From a virus, in IMG/VR virus record IMGVR_UViG_3300028392_002924, positions 1 through 34,938 of that record: a stretch of DNA of 34,938 nt; one strand, 5' to 3'. The position numbers were made by a program, and so were the translations under genes. Numbering within the stretch: position 1 is the stretch's first letter; every line of letters begins with the position of its first letter. Below, piece by piece: positions 8,556 through 16,182 of this stretch. The notes under the pieces were generated by a model. It was not told the DNA's origin. It saw only the letters and a list, made by a program, of their open reading frames with translations, and made no database searches.

Positions 8556-9339
8556 AGATATTGTAAAAAATTTAAAATTTAAAAAACATACAGGAAAGTT
8601 TTTTGATCCAGAAAAATTTGCTTCATTGCTAGATGAATCTTATCGTAAAACAAAAAGAGCAGATGGCGAGATGACAAAAAAATCATTTAGTCCAAGTTCA
8701 CTTGGTTATGGTCATGGTAAATGCCCACGATATTGGTACATGGCTTTTTCTGGTGCAGTTTTTATTGACGATAATGATGCGGTGGCAGTTGCTAATATGG
8801 CTCAGGGTACACAAGCACATGAAAGACTTCAAAAGCTTATATCCACAATGCCAGAATGGAGGGCGGAGGAAGAAGAAATTATTAATGAATATCCTCCAAT
8901 TAGAGGGTTTATAGATCTTATAATGGAGTATGATGGCGAAACCGTTATTGGTGAAATTAAAACTGCCAAACAAGAGGTATGGGATACAAGACAATCAGAA
9001 ATGAAATCTTCTCCAAACCATATGCTTCAATTACTTACGTACATGAAATTAAAAAATGCTAAAGAGGGTTTCTTTTTATATGAAAATAAAAATACTCAAG
9101 AAATATTAATTATTCCAATTTCAATGAATGATAAAAATAAAAAAATTATAGAAGATGCATTTCTTTGGATGCAAGAAGTGTATGATAATTTTAAAAATGG
9201 AGATCTTCCAATGAGGCCAGCTGGTGCAACAAAATCAAAAATGCCATGCACCTACTGCCCAGTTAAAAAAGAATGTTACGATAAATCTGGACCAATGGGT
9301 ACAGTTCAAATAGAGCTTTATGAAACCCCAATTATATGA
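8548..9339 (+). CDS. Cas4/RecB-like PD-(D/E)XK nuclease with Fe-S cluster cysteines
   Basis: 263 residues. Nuclease core: D123 (FIDLIMEY) and the E136-x-K138 pair (VIGEIKTAK). Four cysteines placed as in the Cas4 iron-sulfur domain: C59 (HGKCPRYWY) and C234, C237, C243 (CTYCPVKKEC). In the family this gives a 5'-to-3' single-strand exonuclease that makes recombinogenic ends. No cas1, cas2 or CRISPR array is present, so it is a stand-alone phage type acting with RecA and the RuvC-like enzyme. Confidence 0.85.
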   Translation: MARDIVKNLKFKKHTGKFFDPEKFASLLDESYRKTKRADGEMTKKSFSPSSLGYGHGKCPRYWYMAFSGAVFIDDNDAVAVANMAQGTQAHERLQKLISTMPEWRAEEEEIINEYPPIRGFIDLIMEYDGETVIGEIKTAKQEVWDTRQSEMKSSPNHMLQLLTYMKLKNAKEGFFLYENKNTQEILIIPISMNDKNKKIIEDAFLWMQEVYDNFKNGDLPMRPAGATKSKMPCTYCPVKKECYDKSGPMGTVQIELYETPII

Positions 9340-9614
9340 TTTGCTTTAATAAAGACTGTGCTAAAGATTTTACTCCCAAAACACATAATCAAAAATATTG
9401 TTCAGATGAATGTTGTAAGGTTGCAACTAATAAAAGAATTATGGAAAAATATTATGAAAAAAAGGCTGTTAAAAATGGTGCATTAAGAATTTGCAAAAAA
9501 TGTAAATCAAAACTAAGTCGATATAATTTAGAGGGTGAATGTTCTATTTGTCAAAAAAATAAATATGAGTCTAAACAAAAAAAATTAAAAGAGATAATTG
9601 ATGACATTAGCTAA
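9336..9614 (+). CDS. double zinc-knuckle protein
   Basis: A 92-residue Lys-rich protein with two Cys clusters: C3/C8 with C22 and C26 (YCSDECCK), then CKKC near residue 53 and CSIC near residue 70. The first cluster resembles short zinc fingers seen in phage HNH and DNA-binding proteins. Overlaps the nuclease by ATGA and runs into the RuvC-like gene by 14 bases. A nucleic-acid-binding role is inferred from charge and context. Confidence 0.65.
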   Translation: MICFNKDCAKDFTPKTHNQKYCSDECCKVATNKRIMEKYYEKKAVKNGALRICKKCKSKLSRYNLEGECSICQKNKYESKQKKLKEIIDDIS

Positions 9615-10167
9615 ATTAATTAAAACTAAAGCAAATAGAGTTTTGGGTATAGACGCATCTACCAATTCAATAGCATTTTGTTTAATGGAAAACGATAAGC
9701 CATTAAAGTGGGGTAAAATTAATTTAGTTGGCGAAGATATTTTTGCTAAAATATATGATGCCAAACGCAAAGTAAATTCTATGCTAAAAGAATTAAAAGC
9801 AGACTACATAGTAGTTGAAGGTGCCATTCTTGTAAGATCCCCTGATGCTGTTATTAAATTGTCATATGTTTATGGAGTCGTCATAGCAGAACTAATGTCT
9901 ACGGGGGCTGAGGTTATCACAATATCGCCTTCTTCTTGGCAAGCTTATATTGGAAATAAAAATCCTACAAAAGAAGAAAAAGCTGCAATAAGATTAAAAA
10001 GTCCTGGATATGCCGATTCTTGGTATAAAAATCAAATGAGAAATATGCGCAAACAAAGAACAGTTGATTATTTTAATAAAAAATATAATTTGCTGCTTGA
10101 TGATTTTGATGTAGCAGATTCATTTGGAATTGCGCATTATTCAAATCAGGTATTAACAAAAAGATGA
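9601..10167 (+). CDS. RuvC-like Holliday-junction resolvase
   Basis: RNase H-fold nuclease, 188 residues. First strand RVLGIDASTNSIAFCLME carries the first catalytic Asp; YIVVEGAI gives the central Glu; the C-terminal DDFDVADSFGIAHY supplies the remaining acids. The SSWQAYIG segment is typical of the RuvC/poxvirus-resolvase group. I chose ATG 9601 over TTG 9598. Expected to cut branched replication or packaging intermediates before the terminase acts. Confidence 0.85.
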   Translation: MTLAKLIKTKANRVLGIDASTNSIAFCLMENDKPLKWGKINLVGEDIFAKIYDAKRKVNSMLKELKADYIVVEGAILVRSPDAVIKLSYVYGVVIAELMSTGAEVITISPSSWQAYIGNKNPTKEEKAAIRLKSPGYADSWYKNQMRNMRKQRTVDYFNKKYNLLLDDFDVADSFGIAHYSNQVLTKR

Positions 10168-10310
10168 AATTGTATCAAAGCAAAGAGTGGTTATATAGAA
10201 GATATATAGTTCAAAAGAAAACTGTTACAGAAATAGGTAAAGAATGCGGGGTCTCTGCAATGACTATACAGAGATATTTACAAGAGTTTGGAATGTTAAA
10301 AAAAAGATGA
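10164..10310 (+). CDS. helix-turn-helix mini-protein
   Basis: 48 residues, nearly all of it one HTH: TVTEIGKECGVSAMTIQRYL, followed by a basic end (MLKKR). It overlaps the RuvC-like gene by ATGA and the methyltransferase by ATGA. The form is like the DNA-recognition part of sigma-70 region 4 or resolvase C-termini, so it could be a small regulator or an accessory DNA-binding subunit. Confidence 0.6.
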   Translation: MKLYQSKEWLYRRYIVQKKTVTEIGKECGVSAMTIQRYLQEFGMLKKR

Positions 10311-10852
10311 GCATAGATGTATGGCAAAATGCTACAAAAGATACTGCTGGGGATTTAATATTAACTGGATACGTCGGAGAATTTAAAGACATGCCAGTAT
10401 ATAAAGAAGTAGAGTCCCTGCTTGGAAGTGGATTAACAGCTTTAGATTTTGGTTGCGGGGTAGGAAGAAACTCAGTAGCACTTGCAAAGACATATGATAA
10501 AGTTATATCTTTTGATCTTCCTAATATAATTGATTTAGTACCAGAAGAAAATAAACTAAGCAATATAACATACACCACTGACTGGGAACATGTAAAAACA
10601 TTTAAGTTTGATACAATTCTAGCAAGCCTTGTATTTCAGCATATTGAAGATTTGGAACTAGAATCATATTTAAATGATTTGTCTCACATAGTAAACAGAT
10701 TAGTTCTTCATAGCAGAACATGGATTGATCATTCAGCCTCACAGGTATTGCCAATCGTAGAGAAATATTTTATAATTGATACTATAGAATATTCAAGAGA
10801 TCCCAATAATCCTATTGATGATCATTTTATTGCAACATTAAACAAGAGGTAA
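10307..10852 (+). CDS. SAM-dependent methyltransferase (class I)
   Basis: 181 residues. Motif I is ALDFGCGVGRNSVALAK near residue 45, motif II the acidic strand end ISFDLP, and a motif-IV-like SLVFQHIED. It is a small-molecule or protein-type class I fold; no DPPY or NPPY is seen, so an N6-adenine or N4-cytosine DNA methyltransferase is unlikely. An upstream in-frame start at 10244 would add 21 residues lying in the HTH gene's sequence; ATG 10307 with ATGA coupling is preferred. Substrate unknown. Confidence 0.75.
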   Translation: MSIDVWQNATKDTAGDLILTGYVGEFKDMPVYKEVESLLGSGLTALDFGCGVGRNSVALAKTYDKVISFDLPNIIDLVPEENKLSNITYTTDWEHVKTFKFDTILASLVFQHIEDLELESYLNDLSHIVNRLVLHSRTWIDHSASQVLPIVEKYFIIDTIEYSRDPNNPIDDHFIATLNKR

Positions 10853-10853
10853 T

Positions 10854-11183
10854 ATGATGGCGGGATACCCAAATAAAGATGGCGGATACCAAGCGTGGAT
10901 AACAGACCTGCAATTAATTGCAACTGATGCACCATCTGGCTCTAAGATTATAGTGGAGTGTCTTGAAACAGCGGAAATGCTAATAAAGAAAAATATTTCA
11001 TATGGAAATTCTGCTCTTGACCCAATTCGTATTTTTTCAAAAGCGGATTCAACAGAACAAATTCGTGTTCGCATTGATGATAAATTAAATAGAATTCAAA
11101 ACGATAAAGCCTTTCCTGGCGACAATGATATTGATGATTTAATAGGGTATTTAATTCTTCTTAAAATTGCTAATAAGTCTTAG
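10854..11183 (+). CDS. NMAD1-like (DUF1599-type) protein, tentative
   Basis: 109 residues, all helical. The pattern YGNSALDPIRIF followed by RVRIDDKLNRI and DDLIGYLILLKI resembles the nucleotide-modification-associated domain 1 family as I remember it. Such proteins lie near base-modification genes in phages, which is of interest next to several oxygenases. AGAGG precedes the ATG by 4 bases; the next codon but one (ATG 10857) has better spacing and is an equal alternative start. Confidence 0.55.
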   Translation: MMAGYPNKDGGYQAWITDLQLIATDAPSGSKIIVECLETAEMLIKKNISYGNSALDPIRIFSKADSTEQIRVRIDDKLNRIQNDKAFPGDNDIDDLIGYLILLKIANKS

Positions 11184-11195
11184 TCAACTAAAACA

Positions 11196-11204
11196 TGGTA
11201 TAAT
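11196..11204 (+). promoter_or_regulatory. extended -10 promoter, leaderless type (terS)
   Basis: TGG-TATAAT with TATAAT at 11199-11204; the start ATG follows after 6 bases (11211). Transcription would begin at or within a base or two of the ATG. No good -35 box. Confidence 0.7.
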
Positions 11205-11210
11205 TTAAAC

Positions 11211-11747
11211 ATGAGCGAATTAGAGCCAGCAGTGCACTTTGATCGAATGAATAAGGTAGTCGAAGAATTACTTAAGGGTAATTCCGCTACTCAAATTGCT
11301 ACAATTACTGGATTTTCTAGAAAAGAAGTTGTTGAATTTATTGATGAATGGAAAACGGTTGTTCACAATGACAGCAATATAAGAGATCGTGCCAGAGAAG
11401 CAATTTCTGGGGCGGATCAACATTATGCAATGTTAATTAAAGAAGCTTGGAAAACCGTAGAAGACGCAGATCAATCTGGGCAGCTTAATATTAAAGCAAA
11501 TGCATTAAAGCTTATTTCTGATATTGAAACAAAAAGAATAGGAATGCTTCAATCTGTTGGAATTTTAGAAAACAACGAATTAGCTTCACAGATAGCAGAC
11601 ACAGAAAGAAAGCAAGATATTCTTGTGGGTATTTTAAAAGAAGTAACGGCTTCTTGTCCTAAATGCAAAATGGAAGTTGCAAAAAGATTATCTCAAATTA
11701 CTGGCATAGTTGAACCAATAGTAATAGAATCACAAAATGTCGTTTGA
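11211..11747 (+). CDS. terS: terminase small subunit candidate
   Basis: 178 residues directly upstream of and overlapping the large terminase. N-terminal HTH (NSATQIATITGFSRKEVVEFI, residues about 24-44), a central helical region with a coiled-coil look (residues 65-120), and a Cys pair CPKC near residue 146. This order (DNA-binding HTH, oligomerisation helices, C-terminal contact with the motor) is that of small terminases. Role: recognises the packaging site on the genome. The call depends on synteny more than on sequence. Confidence 0.75.
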   Translation: MSELEPAVHFDRMNKVVEELLKGNSATQIATITGFSRKEVVEFIDEWKTVVHNDSNIRDRAREAISGADQHYAMLIKEAWKTVEDADQSGQLNIKANALKLISDIETKRIGMLQSVGILENNELASQIADTERKQDILVGILKEVTASCPKCKMEVAKRLSQITGIVEPIVIESQNVV

Positions 11748-13539
11748 GTTTTCAGATTTAATTGATATATTAGATGGCGAAGAATTTGAAGAAAAGCCAG
11801 TAGATTTGCAAACATTTGTAATTGATCCAAATTATTTAGGCTTACCACCACTTTCAGAATTACAGTCAACTCTTATTCAAAAAAGCTCTCAAATTTATAG
11901 AGAAGTAACTTTAGCTAAATTATTTGGCGAAGAAGAGGGAAAAAGAATATTTAAACAAACATGTACTGAAGTTGTGGCTCAATTAGGAAAAGGCTCTGGA
12001 AAAGATTACTGCTCAACAATTGCTGTTGCCTATATTGTTTATTTACTTTTATGTTTAAAAAATCCAGCGACATATTATGGAAAACCGCCTGGGGACTCCA
12101 TTGATATTTTGAATATAGCAATCAACTCACAGCAGGCCAATAACGTCTTCTTTAAGGGCTTTAAGACACGAATAGAGCGTTCTCCATGGTTTACTGGCAA
12201 ATATGAATCAAAAGCCTCTGAAATCAAATTTGATAAAGCAATTACCGTACACTCTGGACACTCGGAAAGGGAGGCTTGGGAAGGCTATAACGTAATTGTA
12301 GTCATTCTTGATGAAATTTCAGGTTTTGCTATTGAAAATACAACTGGTCATGATCAAGCTAAAACGGCAGATGCCATATATGATATGTACAGAGCATCGG
12401 TTGATTCTCGTTTTCCAGATTTTGGCAAAGTTATTTTATTGTCTTTTCCAAGATTTAAAAATGATCCAATTCAAAAGTTTTACGATTCAGTTATAGCAGA
12501 AAAAGAAACAGTTATAAGAACCCATCATTTTAAAATGGATGAAGACCTTCCAGATGGAATAGAGGGCAATGAATTTGATGTAGATTGGGAAGAAGATAAT
12601 ATTATTTCTTATTCTATACCAAAAGTTTATGCGTTAAAAAGACCAACCTGGGAAGTAAATCCAACTAGAAACATAGACGATTTTAAAACTGCTTTTTATA
12701 AAAATAGCTTAGATGCCCTAGGAAGATTCGCTTGCATGCCACCAGAAATGATAGATGCTTTTTTTAAATCTAGAGAAAAGGTAGAAGGTGCATTTAATAA
12801 TACTTCACTCGCAGTCGATAAATTTGGTAGATTAGAAGAATGGTTTATCCCAGAACCAGATAAAAAATATTTTATTCATGTAGACCTTGCACAAAAACAT
12901 GATCATTGTGCTGTAGCAATGGGTCATGTTGAAAAATGGGTTAATGTTAAGGTTACAAACGAATATTCCCAACCAGCGCCAATTGTTTCTGTTGATGCAG
13001 TAAGGTATTGGACCCCAACTGCTGATAAATCTGTTGATTTTACTGAGGTTAGAGATTATATCCTTGCTCTTAAAACAAGAGGGTTTAATATTGGAGTATG
13101 TACTTTTGATAGATGGAACTCGCATGATATGATGCAACAATTAAGAACGTATGGAATAAATACAGAAATTCTATCAGTTGCAAAAAAACATTATGATGAT
13201 ATGGCAATGGTTGTTTTAGAAGAAAGATTAAATGGACCTTACATTCCTTTGCTTATAGACGAATTATTGCAATTAAAAATTATGAGAGATAAAGTGGACC
13301 ACCCTAGAAAAGGATCTAAAGATTTAGCTGATGCCGTTTGTGGCGCCGTATTTAATTCCATCAGCAGAACACCACCAGAAAGAAATGAAGAAATTGGTAT
13401 TCATACATATGAATCAATGATGTTTGATAATGATTTTAATAAAGAAGCTGACGGGGAAACCATCAGTTATAATATGATTAGGGCACCACGAATGCCTGAA
13501 CACTTAAGAGATGCTATGGATGGGATGACAATACTATGA
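11737..13539 (+). CDS. terL: terminase large subunit (packaging ATPase and nuclease)
   Basis: 600 residues. Walker A GKGSGKD (G84-D90), Walker B VIVVILDEIS (D192, E193), then the RNase H-like nuclease with acidic residues D383 (FIHVDLAQKHDH), D458 (CTFDRWNSHD) and D529/D532 (KGSKDLADAV). Length and domain order are those of a complete TerL. It drives genome translocation into the procapsid and cuts the concatemer. The reading frame is intact and overlaps terS by 11 bases and the next gene by ATGA. Confidence 0.95.
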   Translation: MSFEFSDLIDILDGEEFEEKPVDLQTFVIDPNYLGLPPLSELQSTLIQKSSQIYREVTLAKLFGEEEGKRIFKQTCTEVVAQLGKGSGKDYCSTIAVAYIVYLLLCLKNPATYYGKPPGDSIDILNIAINSQQANNVFFKGFKTRIERSPWFTGKYESKASEIKFDKAITVHSGHSEREAWEGYNVIVVILDEISGFAIENTTGHDQAKTADAIYDMYRASVDSRFPDFGKVILLSFPRFKNDPIQKFYDSVIAEKETVIRTHHFKMDEDLPDGIEGNEFDVDWEEDNIISYSIPKVYALKRPTWEVNPTRNIDDFKTAFYKNSLDALGRFACMPPEMIDAFFKSREKVEGAFNNTSLAVDKFGRLEEWFIPEPDKKYFIHVDLAQKHDHCAVAMGHVEKWVNVKVTNEYSQPAPIVSVDAVRYWTPTADKSVDFTEVRDYILALKTRGFNIGVCTFDRWNSHDMMQQLRTYGINTEILSVAKKHYDDMAMVVLEERLNGPYIPLLIDELLQLKIMRDKVDHPRKGSKDLADAVCGAVFNSISRTPPERNEEIGIHTYESMMFDNDFNKEADGETISYNMIRAPRMPEHLRDAMDGMTIL

Positions 13540-13805
13540 GTGAATATCAAGAGTTGGCAAAACAATGTAAATGTTGTAGCAAACACGTTCCGCTACCAAC
13601 TTCAATGAAAATGTATGAAGAAATAATTTTATGTCCTACAACGTTTTCAAATGTTGTAGAGTATAAAAGAATTTGGCTTTCATATGGCTCAAGACCAATG
13701 GGAAGTATAAGAAAACATTTTTCTGAATATGTACAGCAAATAGTAGAATCTACTATTGACAAAAACAATATAAATACTATAGAATTGTCTTCTAAGCAAC
13801 AGTAG
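13536..13805 (+). CDS. hypothetical protein with N-terminal Cys cluster
   Basis: 89 residues. N-terminal CKCCSKH suggests one metal site with a distant Cys (LCPTT); the rest is amphipathic helix. Starts in an ATGA overlap with terL. Its last codons and stop (KQQ-stop) lie in the 5' acceptor strand and following bases of the tRNA gene, a 10-base overlap. Function unknown. Confidence 0.6.
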   Translation: MSEYQELAKQCKCCSKHVPLPTSMKMYEEIILCPTTFSNVVEYKRIWLSYGSRPMGSIRKHFSEYVQQIVESTIDKNNINTIELSSKQQ

Positions 13806-13869
13806 CTTAGTTGGTTAAAGCCCCGAACTCATAATTCGGCAATCGTCCGTTCAAGTCGGACCTGTTGCA
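13796..13869 (+). tRNA. tRNA with CAT anticodon (Met, or Ile if lysidine-modified)
   Basis: A full cloverleaf: acceptor GCAACAG/CTGTTGC, D stem GCTT/AAGC, anticodon stem CCGAA/TTCGG with loop CTCATAA, five-base variable loop, T stem GTCCG/CGGAC with loop TTCAAGT, discriminator A, no encoded CCA. The anticodon stem lacks the three G-C pairs of initiator tRNA, so it is an elongator Met or a tRNA-Ile2. Confidence 0.93.
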
Positions 13870-13884
13870 CTTAGAAAGGGAAAA

Positions 13885-14478
13885 ATGAATACATATTGGA
13901 CTGATAAAGGATTTGAAAAAATTGGTGAAGAGATTTATGTTTATAAAAATTTTCTTTCGCAAGAAGAAGTATTAAAATATAAATCATTGATTGATTCTCA
14001 TGTAGAAAATAATTTGTGGGAAGAAGGAGTAATTGGTTCATTTTTTGAAAATAAAATTACAAAAGAAATTCCAGAGTTTCAAGAAATAAGGTTGAAAGCA
14101 ATATCTTTATTTGAACCAGATTATAAATTTGGCCCTAGCTTAAGTGCCACCTGTTTACGAAATGGAGATGAATGGGGAGTTCATTTCGATGCGCATGACT
14201 TTATAAAAATAAGGGAAAAAAGTGCCACATTAAAAGATGGCGATCCTTATATTATGGTTGATGATTCAAAATATGGAACAGTAGTTTATTTTAATGAATT
14301 TGAAGGCGGAGATTTGTACTACCCAGAACAAAATATTTCTTATCATCCTAAACCAGGAGAAATGGTATTGCATAGTTCCGAGGAATTTTGTAAGCATGGA
14401 GTTTCGAAAGTAATATCTGGACCAAGGTACGGATTTTCAGGACATTTGTCCCAGCTAATAAAAATTCCAACAGAATAA
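13885..14478 (+). CDS. Fe(II)/2-oxoglutarate-dependent oxygenase (fifth, divergent)
   Basis: 197 residues, much shorter than the four tandem copies because the long N-terminal extension is absent. Iron ligands H100-x-D102 (GVHFDAHDF) and H171 (CKHGV); 2OG-binding Arg R181 (GPRYGFSG). Core TVVYFNEFEGGDLYYP then PKPGEMVLHSS. It resembles 2OG-FeII_Oxy proteins of cyanophages and other aquatic phages more than paralogues 1-4. It sits between two tRNA genes with an AAAGGG ribosome site. Confidence 0.85.
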   Translation: MNTYWTDKGFEKIGEEIYVYKNFLSQEEVLKYKSLIDSHVENNLWEEGVIGSFFENKITKEIPEFQEIRLKAISLFEPDYKFGPSLSATCLRNGDEWGVHFDAHDFIKIREKSATLKDGDPYIMVDDSKYGTVVYFNEFEGGDLYYPEQNISYHPKPGEMVLHSSEEFCKHGVSKVISGPRYGFSGHLSQLIKIPTE

Positions 14479-14484
14479 CATTAA

Positions 14485-14557
14485 GCCCTTGTAGCTCAGG
14501 GGATAGAGCATCAGACTTCTAATCTGTTGGTCGCAGGTTCGATTCCTGCCAAGGGCA
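14485..14557 (+). tRNA. tRNA-Arg (anticodon TCT)
   Basis: Acceptor GCCCTTG/CAAGGGC, D stem GCTC/GAGC, anticodon stem TCAGA/TCTGT (outermost T-T mismatch) with loop CTTCTAA, T stem GCAGG/CCTGC with loop TTCGATT, discriminator A, no encoded CCA. It reads AGA codons, which are the dominant Arg codons in this AT-rich window, so it plausibly supports phage translation in a host with other codon preferences. Confidence 0.95.
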
Positions 14558-14577
14558 CGGAATTTAAATAATAGAAA

Positions 14578-14586
14578 TGGTATACT
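14578..14586 (+). promoter_or_regulatory. extended -10 promoter, leaderless type (Dps)
   Basis: TGG-TATACT, with TATACT at 14581-14586, six bases before ATG 14593. No -35 box and no ribosome site between it and the gene. Confidence 0.65.
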
Positions 14587-14592
14587 AGAAAT

Positions 14593-15045
14593 ATGAATGA
14601 TGATTTAATACATAGATTACAACATTGGCAAGCAAATTCTTTTGTTCTATATTCGACAGCACATGGGTTTCATTGGAATGTAGAAGGTGTATTATTTACA
14701 CAATACCATGATTTTTTTGAAAAAATATTTGAAGATATTTATCTTACTATTGATGAAATTGCAGAGTATCAAAGAAAACTTCAATCTGTTGCTCCATTTA
14801 CTTTAAAACAAATGATGGAGTTAACAACGTACGGGGACCCAGTAATTACAACAAATTCCCCCGTTATAATGTCTGGCATTCTTTTAGATATGATTGAAAA
14901 AATGATTGAAGAAGTAAAAGATTTATTTGACGCTGCAACCATTGCAAGACAACAAGGGATAGCAAATTTTTGTGCAGATAGACAAGATAAATTAGAATTC
15001 TGGGCTTGGTGGCTTAGATCTAGCATTAAAACAATTACTAACTAG
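14593..15045 (+). CDS. dps: Dps-like ferritin (DNA-binding/iron-storing miniferritin)
   Basis: 150 residues. Ferroxidase ligands have the exact Dps spacing: H27 (HGFHWNVEG), H39, D54 and E58 (IDEIAEYQ). The family forms 12-mers that oxidise Fe(II) with hydrogen peroxide and store it, protecting DNA. A phage Dps would limit Fenton chemistry and hold iron for the many Fe(II) enzymes encoded here. Transcribed from its own leaderless-type promoter just after tRNA-Arg. Confidence 0.92.
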   Translation: MNDDLIHRLQHWQANSFVLYSTAHGFHWNVEGVLFTQYHDFFEKIFEDIYLTIDEIAEYQRKLQSVAPFTLKQMMELTTYGDPVITTNSPVIMSGILLDMIEKMIEEVKDLFDAATIARQQGIANFCADRQDKLEFWAWWLRSSIKTITN

Positions 15046-15055
15046 GAGAAATAAA

Positions 15056-15160
15056 ATGGCGAATAAAGAACAAAGTGGTAATAAAAATAAGAAAAAAGAA
15101 CCTAAATCGACTCCACAAGAAAAAAAGATTGCAAAAAAATTAAAGAAACAGGGGAAATAA
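15056..15160 (+). CDS. very basic 34-residue peptide
   Basis: About 40% Lys with scattered Asn, Gln and Pro (MANKEQSGNKNKKKEPKS...). Ribosome site AGGAG 9 bases upstream; stop is one base from the next ATG. Likely nucleic-acid binding or disordered. It lies between Dps and the lysin and has no recognised relative. Confidence 0.5.
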   Translation: MANKEQSGNKNKKKEPKSTPQEKKIAKKLKKQGK

Positions 15161-15161
15161 A

Positions 15162-15653
15162 ATGACAGAAGATAGAAATCCAAATGCAGTTAAAGTACTT
15201 GCAGTGGCAAAAAAGTTTGTAGATGAAGCATATGCTGAAGAAGGCGATAATTTAACTATTATGGGTAAATGGTATGGTCTTAATGGACAGCCATGGTGTG
15301 CAATGTTTATTTCCTATTGTTTTGATCAAGCTGGATTAGTCAAATTAGTAGCAGCACAATCAAAGAAGGGCTTTGCATCTTGTAATGAGGGCTGGAAATG
15401 GTTTGTTAAAAATCAGCAATCGGTAGCGGTTGGTCAAGCGCAACCTGGAGATATTGTATTTTTTAATTTTGATGATGATCCTCATACAACAGAACATGTT
15501 GGAATAGTTTATTCCAATGATGGTAAAAATTTAATAACTTTTGAGGGCAATACTAGCGGAGATACTAAAGGATCACAAGCTAACGGCGGGGGAGCATATA
15601 AAAAGAAGCGTCCTTATTCATTAGTAATGGGAGTAGCAAGACCTAAATGGTAA
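15162..15653 (+). CDS. CHAP-domain peptidoglycan hydrolase (endolysin candidate)
   Basis: 163 residues, a single CHAP-type amidase/endopeptidase domain. Nucleophile C46 (GQPWCAMFISYC), general base H112 (TEHVGIVYS), and a polar third residue near ITFEGNTS; QPGDIVFF is the usual strand before the His. There is no signal peptide and no separate wall-binding domain, so export would need a holin (candidates at 20070 and 20260). Overlaps the following secreted nuclease-like gene by 7 bases, so both are likely made together. Confidence 0.85.
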   Translation: MTEDRNPNAVKVLAVAKKFVDEAYAEEGDNLTIMGKWYGLNGQPWCAMFISYCFDQAGLVKLVAAQSKKGFASCNEGWKWFVKNQQSVAVGQAQPGDIVFFNFDDDPHTTEHVGIVYSNDGKNLITFEGNTSGDTKGSQANGGGAYKKKRPYSLVMGVARPKW

Positions 15654-16177
15654 AAATATTAAAAAATGCAGCAGCTTTGTCATTAATTTTTATTTTAATT
15701 AGTGGCACTGCTGTTGCGTCTACGCCAGATTGGGTTATACAAAATAAAATTGCAACTCCTGGCGCTATAAATACAAATGTTACACAAGCAAATATTCAAA
15801 CTACTGTTTGTAAATCAGGGTGGACATCAACAATTAGACCAACAGCAACATATACTAATAAATTAAAATTGGATCAACTTAAAGGTGCGTATGCAGCATA
15901 TACAAAAACATGGGGAACAACTCCATCCGCATACGAAGAAGATCATTTAATTTCTCTTCAATTAGGCGGAGATCCAAAAGATCCAAAAAATTTATGGCCA
16001 GAGCCATATGCAGGAATTGGTGCACGTAAAAAAGATGTAGTCGAAACTGCATTAAAGCGTCTCGTATGCTCAGGCTCATTAAAGTTATCAGATGCTCAAA
16101 AAGCAATATTAGATTGGCCCTCAGCTTATAAAAAATATGTAACTGCAGCGGATAAACCAGATACCTCAGATAATTAA
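15647..16177 (+). CDS. exported HNH-like (beta-beta-alpha metal) nuclease candidate
   Basis: 176 residues. Sec signal peptide MVKILKNAAALSLIFILISG..AVAS with cleavage after AVA-S near residue 25. The motif EEDHLISLQLGGDPKDP followed by NLWPEPY is that of secreted HNH-like nucleases in which the DH and N are active-site residues. Two Cys (VCKSGW and LVCSGS) may form a disulfide outside the membrane. Co-translated with the CHAP lysin: possibly it degrades released DNA at lysis, or competes with other cells. Activity is inferred from the motif only. Confidence 0.75.
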   Translation: MVKILKNAAALSLIFILISGTAVASTPDWVIQNKIATPGAINTNVTQANIQTTVCKSGWTSTIRPTATYTNKLKLDQLKGAYAAYTKTWGTTPSAYEEDHLISLQLGGDPKDPKNLWPEPYAGIGARKKDVVETALKRLVCSGSLKLSDAQKAILDWPSAYKKYVTAADKPDTSDN

Positions 16178-16182
16178 AATAA

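Noticed and set aside
8548-9339. Cas4-like protein as part of a CRISPR-Cas system
   Set aside because: No repeat-spacer array, cas1, cas2 or effector in the window; free-standing Cas4-like nucleases are usual in phages.
10244-10306. Earlier start for the methyltransferase gene
   Set aside because: The added 21 residues are read out of frame from the HTH gene and lie outside the methyltransferase fold; ATG 10307 has ATGA coupling.
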